Part shown: in pieces, positions 26,992-35,117 of the stretch
Numbering within the stretch: position 1 is the first letter of the stretch
Layout: the number at the start of each line of letters is the position of its first letter
DNA from: an uncultured Alphaproteobacteria bacterium
GTDB lineage: Bacteria; Pseudomonadota; Alphaproteobacteria; UBA7887
Reading direction: 5' to 3'
Length of the DNA stretch: 44,039 bases
NCBI GenBank assembly: GCA_902562525.1
Contig: CACETT010000007.1
Span: forward strand, 1-44,039
The notes under the pieces: generated by a model
Databases searched by the model: none
Seen by the model: the letters and a program-made list of their open reading frames with translations, nothing else
Told to the model about the DNA's origin: nothing
Made by a program: the position numbers and the translations under genes

Positions 26992-28137
26992 TTAGTTATA
27001 GGCTTTTGACCTATCCTTTATGAAACCGTAGTTGGATAGTGGTTGATAGTCCATCGACAATTGTTGAAATTTACTCCAGTTAGAATACACGCGGTTTGTC
27101 AACGAATCCTCCTGCGCAGTTTCTTCTAGAACATCACGTGAAATTTTATACATTTGAGTAATAATATCTTGAGGATAGCTGCGAATTTCAACACCGTGTT
27201 TGTTCACTAATATTGGTAATGACTCGGCGTTCCTTGCAAAATATTCTGCTGGCGCATGATTATTACATGTAATGCAGGCGGCGTAGACTATGTCCTTGAG
27301 ATCCTGAGGTAGCCTGTCCCAGGCGCCTCGGTTCATCATGAATTCATTACACGTGCTGCCTTCATGAAATCCTGGTCCATAGTAATTTTTAGCAACCTTG
27401 TGGAAGCCGAAAGTTAGGTCATTCCACGGACCTACCCATTCAGCTGCATCTATCACCCCTGATTCTAGTGAGGGCATTATCTCACCCCCTGGCATGTTAA
27501 CGGCGGTGGCGCCCATTCGGTTAATGACTTCGGCAGCCAATCCGGGAATACGCATTTTTATACCCTTGAAGTCTTGGAGTGAATGTATTGGTTTCCGGAA
27601 CCAGCCTCCCATCTGCACGCCTGTATTTCCTGCTGCAAAGGCTTTTAGGCCAAATTCTCCATATGCTTCATCCCATAGTTCTTGTCCGCCACCATATTGT
27701 AACCAGGCATTATGTTCGGCAACCGTAAGGCCTCCCGGAACCGAGCAAAAAAATGGGAAGCTTTTATGCTTTGCTACCCAGTAATAGGAGGCGGAGTGGC
27801 CACATTCGGCAGTGCCTTCCCTCACTGCGTCAAAAACTTCAAAAGCGGGAACTAATTCGCCAGCGCCATATAATTTTATTTTTAGTCTGCCTCCAGACAT
27901 GGACTCAATTAGATCAGCTATATATTGGGCAGTCGTCCCCCCACCAGGAAAATTTTTTGGCCAACTAGTAACCATTTTCCACTCAAATCTATCTTGAACA
28001 ACCACAGGGGGTGTTCCATTTCTTTGGGCGGATTCCCTGGTTTGGGTTTCCTGATTTCTTTTTCCGGCAATAAGGCCAGCGATTCCAGCGATAACCCCAC
28101 CTGCTAAGGCGCCCGAGACAAAAGTCCTGCGTTCCAT
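26992..28137 (-). CDS. dctP: TRAP transporter substrate-binding protein, DctP family, Tat-exported (2-oxo-acid binding type)
   Basis: This 381-residue periplasmic protein begins with a twin-arginine signal (MERRTFVSGALAGG), followed by MVTSWPKNFPGGGTTAQYIA, the usual start of the DctP fold. The ligand segments KMRIPG, with the arginine that binds a carboxylate, and AAEWVGPWND are close to those of TakP-like 2-oxo-acid/monocarboxylate binding proteins. No DctQ or DctM membrane subunit is near, so its partners must lie elsewhere. ATG 28137 follows GGAGATTATTG. Function as a carboxylate receptor is inferred. Confidence 0.88.
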   Translation of the reverse strand: MERRTFVSGALAGGVIAGIAGLIAGKRNQETQTRESAQRNGTPPVVVQDRFEWKMVTSWPKNFPGGGTTAQYIADLIESMSGGRLKIKLYGAGELVPAFEVFDAVREGTAECGHSASYYWVAKHKSFPFFCSVPGGLTVAEHNAWLQYGGGQELWDEAYGEFGLKAFAAGNTGVQMGGWFRKPIHSLQDFKGIKMRIPGLAAEVINRMGATAVNMPGGEIMPSLESGVIDAAEWVGPWNDLTFGFHKVAKNYYGPGFHEGSTCNEFMMNRGAWDRLPQDLKDIVYAACITCNNHAPAEYFARNAESLPILVNKHGVEIRSYPQDIITQMYKISRDVLEETAQEDSLTNRVYSNWSKFQQLSMDYQPLSNYGFIKDRSKAYN

Positions 28138-28370
28138 CAATAATCTCCTCTACCCTTTTCCCCAGTAATATTTATATGGCTTATGTTTATTACCATGGCC
28201 ATACTGGGGCATACAGAGCTTTGTAAACCTTTTATGGAGTAGCTTGCAGGTTATTCGTAGCGTTGCGCATATTCCGTAGGGATTGTGGAGGCTTTGGATT
28301 AGCGTAATTTACTTTGAATTAGAGATGGAAAGCTGACCACCTATTACTGATCATTTAGATAGAGTTGTAG

Positions 28371-28772
28371 TTAGTTATTGCACGCGCTGCTTCGGCAAAG
28401 TTTATAGTTCCGCAAGTGCCCAAGGGCGATCATAGCTGCACCTATAAGTGTTAGAACTTGTTCGCCTCTTTCCCCAAGAGCGGAGTGACCAAAAGTTGCA
28501 GCAAGGATTAGAGAAGTTAGGCCAGCAAGCCCTATTACCGCAACCATAACATCCCTATGTCGTCGGCAACCTAAAGAAAGAGCCACTAAACTTAGCGGTA
28601 TGACTAACCACAATAACAACACGTGAAATAGTTCCTCCCCAAACAATGTTGTGCCCAATGCAGGAAAAAATCCCAGAAAAATTGGGAGGCAAAGGCAATG
28701 AATTGCACAGAAGGTAGATGTTGATACAGCTAATTTATCTAGTAAAGAAATGTGACGTGCCAGTGATATCAT
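28371..28772 (-). CDS. MerC-domain membrane protein
   Basis: This 133-residue inner-membrane protein has about four hydrophobic helices and the metal-binding CAIHCLCLPI motif (Cys22, Cys26, Cys28) in the first helix, as in MerC mercury transporters. Outside mer operons MerC-like proteins often sit near zinc-regulated genes. Here it follows the ZnuB-like permease by 79 bases on the same strand. A role in transport of zinc or another soft metal is more likely than mercury, since no merA, merR or merT is nearby. The C-terminus has two more Cys (CRSSAC). Confidence 0.82.
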   Translation of the reverse strand: MISLARHISLLDKLAVSTSTFCAIHCLCLPIFLGFFPALGTTLFGEELFHVLLLWLVIPLSLVALSLGCRRHRDVMVAVIGLAGLTSLILAATFGHSALGERGEQVLTLIGAAMIALGHLRNYKLCRSSACNN

Positions 28773-28851
28773 TTTTTTATACTTTGTTTCTGGTTGGTTT
28801 CGTTAAAATTTGAATTAATTTCTGAGTAGACATCCTTTGTGTGGCCAAATA

Positions 28852-29601
28852 TCAAGATGCTTTGGTCGTAGTTTTCATATTTCGCATAATTATAGCTAAA
28901 AGGGTAATCACCGCATATGACACGACAGTTACAGGGCCTGATGGCGCATCCAAAACTATTGCCGTGATACTTCCAGTAATTACAGATAAGAGCCCGCATA
29001 TCCAGGCGGTTGCATGGGGATATCGTGTATTAAGTGCAGCCAAAGCGGGGAGTATAAGACTGGCAAATACGACGTAGACCCCAACCATTTGTACCGAAGA
29101 GGTGATTGCTATAGCAAAAATAATGTAAAACTTAATGCCATTCCGGACGGTGGGTTTTAGGAACCAGACAAGCAATATAATTGCATACACAGGGGCGTGT
29201 AATCCTATCTCTCTCCAGGTGACAAATAGCATCTGACCTGAAAGGAGATGCTGAATTTCTTGGCCACCACTAGGATGATCAGTTAAAAATAAAATGGCTA
29301 GTGATGCTGCTAATACAAAAGAAACTCCGATAAGGGCCTCTTGCTGAGCAGGGGCGAGAATCTCAGCTTTACTGAATAATAAACCTGCCAACAAAGCGCA
29401 ACTTAGAGCTATTGCCTGGCTCACAAATAAAGATGGTTCGGTAAGGAATATTGCGGCGACCACAAGGCCAAGCCCAGCAATTTGGGCTACGGCCAGGTCA
29501 ATGAATATGATGCCGCGCCTTAGTACTTCTATTCCTAAAGGCGCGTGTATCAAGGAAACCATGAGACCGACAGCTAAAGCCGGTCCCACAATGCTTATCA
29601 T
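28852..29601 (-). CDS. znuB: Zinc/manganese ABC transporter permease (ZnuB type)
   Basis: This 249-residue polytopic protein (about eight helices) belongs to the ABC-3 metal permease family. The segments PLGIEVLRRGIIFIDLAVAQ, LLFSKAEILAPAQQEALIG and GVYVVFASLILPALAAL match the ZnuB/MntB pattern. The start is ATG 29601, 4 bases after the stop of the binding-protein gene. The upstream TTG 29616 would overlap it. No ZnuC-type ATPase is present in the operon or the window, which is unusual for this family. Confidence 0.88.
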   Translation of the reverse strand: MISIVGPALAVGLMVSLIHAPLGIEVLRRGIIFIDLAVAQIAGLGLVVAAIFLTEPSLFVSQAIALSCALLAGLLFSKAEILAPAQQEALIGVSFVLAASLAILFLTDHPSGGQEIQHLLSGQMLFVTWREIGLHAPVYAIILLVWFLKPTVRNGIKFYIIFAIAITSSVQMVGVYVVFASLILPALAALNTRYPHATAWICGLLSVITGSITAIVLDAPSGPVTVVSYAVITLLAIIMRNMKTTTKAS

Positions 29602-29605
29602 CTCG

Positions 29606-30514
29606 CTACTGATCAACTACCGCGCCGATTAGAAGAGCGAGGGAGCGGTCGAAGAGGCTAAACAAATCGATGGTATCTCCGTCTCCACCAATAGTGTAAG
29701 GCAAGGCCAGGGGAGGTGTGCCGCTTTTTTTCGATAGCCAGTCACTTGCATCTGCGGGATCGTAGGGGGTTCGAATAATTATATCAGCAGGATCACTGTC
29801 AAGTTGTTGCAGTAACTTCTCCAAATGTAAACTAGTGGGCGGAATTCCTGGTTTGGGCTCCAATGAGCCAACTTGGTTGAGGCCTAACCATTTGATCAAA
29901 TAGCTAAAGGACTTATGGTGCACTACAACTGCAGATCCTTTAAGAAAATATGATTCTTGTTCCCATTGAGTTATTGCTTTCTGCCACCGAGTTTTAAAGT
30001 CAAGCAGACGCTCTTTAAAAATTTTTGAGTTGTTGGGGTTTATTGCTTCTAAGCGCTTTGCCAACTCATCTGCTATTAACAGTATATTGTGTGGGTTGAG
30101 GTGGATGTGAGGGTTTCCTTCTGGGTGCAGGTCTCCCATACTTCGATCAATTGCTGTCGGTTTCTCTATGATTGGTACATACTCGGACGTCATCAAGTGG
30201 CCAACAGCACCGGGTTGCACAGCTGCTCCGGCTTTTTGCACTAAAATTGGAAGCCATCCAACTTCCAACCCAGCGCCCGAACAGATTATTAAGTCAGCCC
30301 TTCGTGCCTTAGCAATAAGGCTTGGGCGTGCACGAATAAAATGCGGATTCTGCTTGGCATGAGTGGCAGAAAAGCTTTGTACTTTATCACCGCCAAGTTC
30401 CTGTGCTAGAGCAGCCCATTCTGGTTCACAAGCAAAGACATTGATCTCGGCTTGTGCAGTGAGTGAGGTCATGAAGAATGACCCCACCACAGCTACAAAA
30501 AATATTTTTAACAT
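29606..30514 (-). CDS. znuA: Zinc/manganese ABC transporter periplasmic binding protein (ZnuA type)
   Basis: This 302-residue protein has a signal peptide (about 1-22, ending AQAE) and the cluster A-I metal receptor fold. Candidate metal ligands are His58 (KQNPHFIRARPS), a central HLHPEGNPHIHLNP-like region with several His (GDLHPEGNPHIHLNP), VVHHKSFSY, and a C-terminal Asp. It lacks the long His loop of classic ZnuA. Zinc is favoured over manganese because zur and other zinc genes lie alongside. It starts 8 bases after the porin stop, so the two are one operon. Confidence 0.88.
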   Translation of the reverse strand: MLKIFFVAVVGSFFMTSLTAQAEINVFACEPEWAALAQELGGDKVQSFSATHAKQNPHFIRARPSLIAKARRADLIICSGAGLEVGWLPILVQKAGAAVQPGAVGHLMTSEYVPIIEKPTAIDRSMGDLHPEGNPHIHLNPHNILLIADELAKRLEAINPNNSKIFKERLLDFKTRWQKAITQWEQESYFLKGSAVVVHHKSFSYLIKWLGLNQVGSLEPKPGIPPTSLHLEKLLQQLDSDPADIIIRTPYDPADASDWLSKKSGTPPLALPYTIGGDGDTIDLFSLFDRSLALLIGAVVDQ

Positions 30515-30522
30515 TGGTTTGC

Positions 30523-31767
30523 TTAGTACTTGTGGGCGCCGTGCGCACCAATGCTCATTACGTACTGAAGGATAAATTGGTTATCATTTAGTCCTCTAGT
30601 GAGTTTTTCGTGATTGTACTGCAAACGAATTCGACTAAATTCGCTGTTAGTCCAGTCCATCATAGCAGCATACGCCTTTGGGTTGTGCCCACCCGCATCC
30701 AGTGTGCTGCCGGCCAAACCAGCAGGAACGTTTGGTGCGCTCATATCAGAGTAGCGGGCGCCAATGCGCCACTGTTGGTTAAACTTATATACGGCTTGAG
30801 CGTACCAACCCTTAGAGGAGCCCGAAAAATTAACAGCCCCTGTAGCTGAGCCTGTATCTTGATAGGTTCCAGACTCATCGCGGTGAAAATATTCACCTTG
30901 AAGGGTCACTTCCTGAGCATTGGGGTTACCGGTTGGGGCCAACGTGTAACGGAAATCAGCAACAAGGAGATCCGAATCCCCAATAAATGTAACCGCATCT
31001 TCGTTGCTTGTGCGTCCCCCTGTTGGGTTTCCCGAAAGCATATAGCCTCCTATGCGCCAACTTTGGTTCAGGCCAATATCGCCGCCAATACGAGCAAATG
31101 CAGACCACTGGCGAAATAGTTCCCCATCACCACCGCCTAGTGGGAAATCGTCTCCACGGAATGACCCGCCACCAACCTCAGCGTATATATCGGTTGGCAA
31201 AATGTAAGAGAATTCTATGCCATCATCATTGAATGCTTTGTTGAGAAACACACGATAGGGAAGTGGGCGATCGGCAAAATCATCTGCATGGGCGTGGTGC
31301 TCGTTCAGATATCCCAGTGTCCAAAATGCCCGCCCCATTTTGGCGGCAAGACCAGTAGGTAGACCAGAGCCAGGCAGGGTTAGTCCATATGCTTCTTCCA
31401 GCTCCACTATGTCTGAGCCATCCTCGCGGACAATAGCAGCTGTTATACTGCCATAAAATTTGTCATCTACGCTGGCAGAAAAATTAATCTCTGACTCATC
31501 GATCTGAATTCCTTCGCGGCTACGTTCCCCTTCTTCTTCAACGCCAAATCCAGCAAACTCTGAGGTTGCGGCCGAGAATTCAGTCAATTTACCGTTGAGA
31601 ACTATTCCAACTGAAGGATTGAATTGGTTATCATAAATTGCTCTGGTTTTGACGGGGCTTGCGGGCGATGTTCCTTCGCTAGTTGCATGATCATCTGCCT
31701 TCGAAAATCCCATATTCCAGGTTAAAGTAGCTGCTGCGAAAGCAGCTATCAAATATTTGGTAAGCAT
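30523..31767 (-). CDS. Outer-membrane porin-like protein, probably zinc-regulated
   Basis: This 414-residue protein has a signal peptide (MLTKYLIAAFAAATLTW... to about residue 25) and a beta-rich body with alternating aromatic strands ending in FILQYVMSIGAHGAHKY, consistent with an outer-membrane barrel. The central LNEHHAHADDFADRPLPYR is His/Asp-rich and resembles a motif in porins annotated as zinc-regulated. ATG 31767 is preferred over 31827 because it starts the signal peptide. It is followed 8 bases later by znuA. It probably lets zinc or a zinc complex into the periplasm. That function is inferred. Confidence 0.8.
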   Translation of the reverse strand: MLTKYLIAAFAAATLTWNMGFSKADDHATSEGTSPASPVKTRAIYDNQFNPSVGIVLNGKLTEFSAATSEFAGFGVEEEGERSREGIQIDESEINFSASVDDKFYGSITAAIVREDGSDIVELEEAYGLTLPGSGLPTGLAAKMGRAFWTLGYLNEHHAHADDFADRPLPYRVFLNKAFNDDGIEFSYILPTDIYAEVGGGSFRGDDFPLGGGDGELFRQWSAFARIGGDIGLNQSWRIGGYMLSGNPTGGRTSNEDAVTFIGDSDLLVADFRYTLAPTGNPNAQEVTLQGEYFHRDESGTYQDTGSATGAVNFSGSSKGWYAQAVYKFNQQWRIGARYSDMSAPNVPAGLAGSTLDAGGHNPKAYAAMMDWTNSEFSRIRLQYNHEKLTRGLNDNQFILQYVMSIGAHGAHKY

Positions 31768-31827
31768 TTTTGTCCCTTCTTTTATTTGTTGGCATCCAAA
31801 ACGCGCAAGAATGCGGAGTGTTGTCAC

Positions 31828-31859
31828 GTGAGCGCGCTCACTGTTTTCTCAAATTGAGA
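31828..31859. promoter_or_regulatory. Two adjacent perfect inverted repeats upstream of the porin gene
   Basis: GTGAGCGCGCTCAC (31828-31841) is a perfect 14-base palindrome, and TCTCAAATTGAGA (31847-31859) is a perfect 6+1+6 inverted repeat. Both lie in the 135-base gap between zur and the porin gene, about 60-90 bases upstream of the porin start. They do not match the Zur-type repeat at 32450-32471. They may be operators for another regulator. Neither is followed by a U-run. Confidence 0.4.
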
Positions 31860-31902
31860 GCAGAACTTTTTGATGTATGAACTGTGTGTCGTTCCTAACC
31901 GC

Positions 31903-32421
31903 CTACGTTGCGGCTCTTGAACATGAGGAACAAAGTCCCTCTGACTCCATTACCAACCCCTCCATTCGGAAATTGGCAGCGCGGGCAATCCCACCTAGGG
32001 AGGTTTTGGCTGCATCCAGGGTTGTTTCAGCTACCGAACTGCATGTGCGACAAATTAGGAAAGCAGGGCTATGTTCTTTCGTCGGATGGGTGCAGGAAAT
32101 AAATGCGTTGAGCCGTTCAACCTTATGGGCTAGGCCGTGTTTCGTAAGGAACTCAAGTGCCCTGTATGCCAAGGGGGGTTGAGAGCCAAAGCCATTTTCC
32201 CGCAGTCGCTCCAGTATAGCGTACGCGCCAATGGCACGGTGTTCTTGTGCTAAGATTTCCAAGACTTTCCGACGAATTGGGGTGAAACGCAATTTTGCAT
32301 TTTTACAATATGCCTCTGCTGTGTTAATTGCGTCATCAATGCAATGGGCATGTTCATGCTCCTTAAGAGCAACAGGAGTGATGCCTACAGTAACGTTTTC
32401 CGAGGTCTTTTTTTTTGGCAT
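31903..32421 (-). CDS. zur: Zinc uptake regulator Zur (Fur family)
   Basis: This 172-residue Fur-family repressor has the winged-helix segment LRFTPIRRKVLEILAQEHRA and the recognition helix region PPLAYRALEFLTKHGLAHKV. It also has two CxxC pairs (Cys124/127 and Cys164/167) that hold structural zinc. FISCTHPTKEHSPAF (Cys110, His112, His117) fits the sensory site of Zur. With zinc bound, Zur represses uptake genes. It diverges from the DUF2796 gene across a gap holding a strong inverted repeat. That repeat lies close to its own start too, so autoregulation is likely. Confidence 0.93.
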   Translation of the reverse strand: MPKKKTSENVTVGITPVALKEHEHAHCIDDAINTAEAYCKNAKLRFTPIRRKVLEILAQEHRAIGAYAILERLRENGFGSQPPLAYRALEFLTKHGLAHKVERLNAFISCTHPTKEHSPAFLICRTCSSVAETTLDAAKTSLGGIARAANFRMEGLVMESEGLCSSCSRAAT

Positions 32422-32449
32422 GCGTTTCTCATCTTAATGTGGTAAAACG

Positions 32450-32471
32450 ATGTTATGTTATAATGTAACAT
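32450..32471. promoter_or_regulatory. Zur-type operator (22-base inverted repeat)
   Basis: ATGTTATGTTATAATGTAACAT spans 32450-32471, and nine of eleven positions per half are symmetrical (ATGTTA-x2-TTA, TAA-x2-TAACAT). This closely resembles known proteobacterial Zur boxes with TGTTA-TAACA arms. It lies 28 bases upstream of the zur start and 20 bases upstream of the DUF2796 start, so one bound dimer pair could shut both directions. Confidence 0.8.
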
Positions 32472-32491
32472 TATTGAGGATTTTATCTAGA

Positions 32492-33169
32492 ATGTCAAAT
32501 ATATTGATTTCCTCCCCCGTAACGCTTGGGCTTCGGAACGGACTGTTATTGGGAGTATTTTTTAATGCTGTTGTCTCGAGCTCGGCGGCTTTTGCCGAGG
32601 AAACGCGCCAGCTGGACAGCCATGAACACGGTGTCGGAGAGCTTAACATAGCAGTAGATGGAAGCACCGTTGCTATCGAACTCCACGCTCCAGGTGCTGA
32701 TATAGTAGGTTTTGAATATGTCGCCAAGAGTTTTGACGATCGACTTACTGTAAAAAAAGCCCTGAAAAGTCTTTCTCATCCACTCGAGTTATTTCTCCTT
32801 CCCGACCCCGCTGAGTGTAGAGTGACGGAGGCTGAGGCTCATCTCGAAACTGAGGGGGTCCACGACGATCATGCGGATCACGACGATCATGCGGATCACG
32901 ACGATCATGCGGATCACGACGATCATGCGGATCACGACGATCATGCGGATCACGACGATCATGCGGAAGGCCCTGTGCATAGTGAATTTCACGCTACCTA
33001 CACGCTAGTCTGTAATAATTTGAGTGCTCTTACAGAGATTACATTTGCGTATTTTGATGCGTTTGAGAATGCGCTTGAATTGGAGGTGCAACTCCTAACA
33101 GCGTCTGGTGCGCAGGCCTTTGAAGTAAAGCGTGGTAAACCCGAGCTTGACCTTCGTGGAATGTTCTAA
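32492..33169 (+). CDS. Histidine-rich periplasmic DUF2796 protein (ZrgA-like)
   Basis: This 225-residue exported protein has a signal peptide ending near SSAAFAEE, then LDSHEHGVGELNIAVDG, the hallmark of DUF2796, whose member ZrgA is a zinc-regulated protein of Vibrio cholerae. Residues about 124-159 are six HDDHA(D/E) hexapeptides encoded by a near-perfect 18-base tandem repeat. It would bind many zinc ions in the periplasm. ATG 32492 has GAGGA 11 bases upstream; the longer frame from 32450 starts inside the Zur box and is rejected. It leads a four-gene operon with an ABC ATPase, a permease and DUF3299. Confidence 0.85.
   Translation: MSNILISSPVTLGLRNGLLLGVFFNAVVSSSAAFAEETRQLDSHEHGVGELNIAVDGSTVAIELHAPGADIVGFEYVAKSFDDRLTVKKALKSLSHPLELFLLPDPAECRVTEAEAHLETEGVHDDHADHDDHADHDDHADHDDHADHDDHADHDDHAEGPVHSEFHATYTLVCNNLSALTEITFAYFDAFENALELEVQLLTASGAQAFEVKRGKPELDLRGMF
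32861..32968 (+). repeat. 18-base tandem repeat, six copies, coding
   Basis: The unit CACGACGATCATGCGGAT occurs five times exactly (32861-32950), and a sixth copy differs only in the last base (32951-32968). It encodes His-Asp-Asp-His-Ala-Asp repeats in the DUF2796 protein. Identity at the DNA level shows the expansion is recent, and copy number may vary by slippage. Confidence 0.95.
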
Positions 33170-33171
33170 TT

Positions 33172-33870
33172 TTGTCTGACGCCTCCATTATTAAGTTAAA
33201 TGATGTTCGGTTTCGTTGGCCGGGGTGGCCGCCCTTTTCCATTTCTGTGGATAAGTTGTCGGTGCGGGAAGGAGAAAAGATCCTCCTCTTAGGAGAGAGT
33301 GGCTCTGGTAAGTCAACTCTATTGTCTCTCATCTGTGCCACTCTTCTTGCAGATAGTGGAACGGTAGTGATTGGTGGTACAGAAATAAAGACGCTATCAG
33401 GTTGGGCTCGTGATAGATTTCGAGCAGAACAGATAGGTGTGATCTTTCAGCAATTCAATCTACTGCCATTTGGTTCGGTATTAGACAACATTCTCTTGCC
33501 ACTAAGATTTGCGCCGATACGTCGAAGGAATTGCAATGATGCCCCGCGGAAAGTTGTCGAGCTTTGCAAAGACCTAGGGCTGCCGGATAATGTTGAAACT
33601 ACAAAGGCGGCAAATCTAAGCGTAGGGCAACAACAGCGTGTGGCGGTGGCCCGTGCCCTGATTGGCCAGCCGCCCATCCTTATTGCTGACGAACCCACGT
33701 CTTCATTGGATGAAGCGAACCAAGATAATTTCCTAGACGTGCTTTTTGAGCAGGTTCGCGTCTACAATTCCACACTGTTAATGGTCAGCCATAATCCGCG
33801 CTTATCTGAAGGGTTTGATAGGGTTCTTCACATGTCGGAGATCGTGAATGTCGAGAGGGCGGTAGTATGA
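33172..33870 (+). CDS. ABC transporter ATP-binding protein (LolD/MacB type) of the ZrgA-like system
   Basis: This 232-residue ATPase has Walker A GESGSGKSTLLSL (about 41-53), Q-loop VIFQQFNLLPF, signature LSVGQQQRVAVARAL and Walker B ILIADEPTSSLD. The pattern is that of the LolD/MacB/FtsE group, not ZnuC. The start is TTG 33172, 2 bases after the preceding stop, so translation is probably coupled. It overlaps the permease start by 4 bases. It should power the FtsX-like permease next to it, for an exported or periplasmic zinc function not yet defined. Confidence 0.9.
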   Translation: MSDASIIKLNDVRFRWPGWPPFSISVDKLSVREGEKILLLGESGSGKSTLLSLICATLLADSGTVVIGGTEIKTLSGWARDRFRAEQIGVIFQQFNLLPFGSVLDNILLPLRFAPIRRRNCNDAPRKVVELCKDLGLPDNVETTKAANLSVGQQQRVAVARALIGQPPILIADEPTSSLDEANQDNFLDVLFEQVRVYNSTLLMVSHNPRLSEGFDRVLHMSEIVNVERAVV

Positions 33871-35117
33871 TCTTTCGGCTTGTTGTTGGCTCTCTTATGG
33901 CACGGGGTGTTACAGTAGGTATGACGGTTCTCTCAATAGGGTTGTCCGTTGCGTTATTTCTTGGCGTAGATAAGGTAAAGACCGGAGCAAAGGCCAGTTT
34001 CTCAGATACTATTTCGGGAACCGATCTTATCGTTGGCGCGCGTTCGGGGTCGGTTCAACTACTTCTCTATTCTGTATTTCGTATTGGCAATGCGACCAAC
34101 AACGTAACTTGGGAAAGTTACCTAGACTTGAGGGCTAGACCTGAAGTGGAATGGATAGTGCCTATTTCCCTTGGCGATAGTCACCGCCAGTTTCGGGTCA
34201 TGGGGACCAATGTGGCTTTCTTTGAACATTACAAATACCGCCAGGGGAGAGCTTTAACGTTCCAAGATGGTATGGTTATGGAAGATCTCTTCGATGCAGT
34301 CATAGGGCACGATGTCGCCAAAGTTCTGGGTTACGCCGTCGATGATCCAATTGTTGTAGCACATGGTCTTGCCTCTTTTACCGAGCACAAGGATCAGCCC
34401 TTCCGCGTTTCCGGTATTCTGGAGAAGACCGGTACTCCTGTGGACCGAACTGTGATTGTTGCCATGGAGGCAATTGAGGCAATCCATGTCGATTGGAAAG
34501 GGGGAGCTAAAATCCCTGGGCAGACGACCCCGGTTGAGGTAATTCGCCAGATGGACCTAACTCCGGGTGCTATAACAGCCGCACTTGTTGGTGTGGAGAG
34601 CAGGTTGCAAACATTTAGTCTTCAGCGTGCTATTAATCAATATCCAGAGGAGCCATTGCTGGCAATCCTACCAGGCGTTGCATTGCAGGAGTTGTGGGGA
34701 ATAGTTGGCATTGCGGAGAGCGCTCTTCTGGCAGTTTCCGTAATGGTTGTTATTACGGCATTGATTGGAATGATGGCTACCGTTTTTTCTAGTTTAAATA
34801 CCCGTCGCAGGGAAATGGCAATCTTTCGTGCGATGGGTGCCAGCCCTGTCGCTATCTTCGGGCTTTTGGTTTTGGAAGCAATTCTTACAACTGCAGCTGG
34901 TTCGTTACTGGGATTGGGGTTCTTGTATGTTGGCCTATTTATTGCCCAACCGATGATTGATAGTGCGTTTGGTTTGTTTCTACCTATTCAGGCTCCGGCT
35001 GGGCGGGAGATGCTTGTTTTATTTGCCGTTATTGTAGCTGGGGCGGCTGTTAGCCTAATTCCTGCCCTACGTGCCTATCGCCTTTCCTTGGCCGATGGTA
35101 TGATGGTGAGGACATGA
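33867..35117 (+). CDS. FtsX/MacB-type ABC permease of the ZrgA-like system
   Basis: This 416-residue membrane protein has the FtsX topology: one N-terminal helix (about 10-35), a ~230-residue periplasmic domain, then three helices near the C-terminus. The C-terminal part contains TVFSSLNTRRREMAIFRAMGA, the conserved FtsX cytoplasmic loop. Such permeases act as mechanotransmitters or extract lipoproteins rather than carry small ions. Combined with DUF2796 and DUF3299 it resembles the Vibrio cholerae Zrg transporter. It overlaps its neighbours by 4 bases on both sides. Confidence 0.9.
   Translation: MIFRLVVGSLMARGVTVGMTVLSIGLSVALFLGVDKVKTGAKASFSDTISGTDLIVGARSGSVQLLLYSVFRIGNATNNVTWESYLDLRARPEVEWIVPISLGDSHRQFRVMGTNVAFFEHYKYRQGRALTFQDGMVMEDLFDAVIGHDVAKVLGYAVDDPIVVAHGLASFTEHKDQPFRVSGILEKTGTPVDRTVIVAMEAIEAIHVDWKGGAKIPGQTTPVEVIRQMDLTPGAITAALVGVESRLQTFSLQRAINQYPEEPLLAILPGVALQELWGIVGIAESALLAVSVMVVITALIGMMATVFSSLNTRRREMAIFRAMGASPVAIFGLLVLEAILTTAAGSLLGLGFLYVGLFIAQPMIDSAFGLFLPIQAPAGREMLVLFAVIVAGAAVSLIPALRAYRLSLADGMMVRT

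Noticed and set aside
31828-31841. Palindrome considered as a second Zur box
   Set aside because: GTGAGCGCGCTCAC has no TGTTA/TAACA arms and differs completely from the repeat at 32450-32471.
32861-32968. Regular repeats considered as a CRISPR-like array
   Set aside because: Units are contiguous without spacers, in frame, and encode a His-rich segment.
32789-32992. Minus-strand open frame with repeated RMIVVI units
   Set aside because: It is the antisense reading of the 18-base tandem repeat inside the DUF2796 gene. The 18-base period keeps the opposite frame open automatically.
33172-33870. ATPase considered as the missing ZnuC
   Set aside because: Its motifs and its 4-base overlap with an FtsX/MacB permease put it in the LolD/MacB group. 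ZnuC pairs with ABC-3 permeases and would be expected beside znuB.
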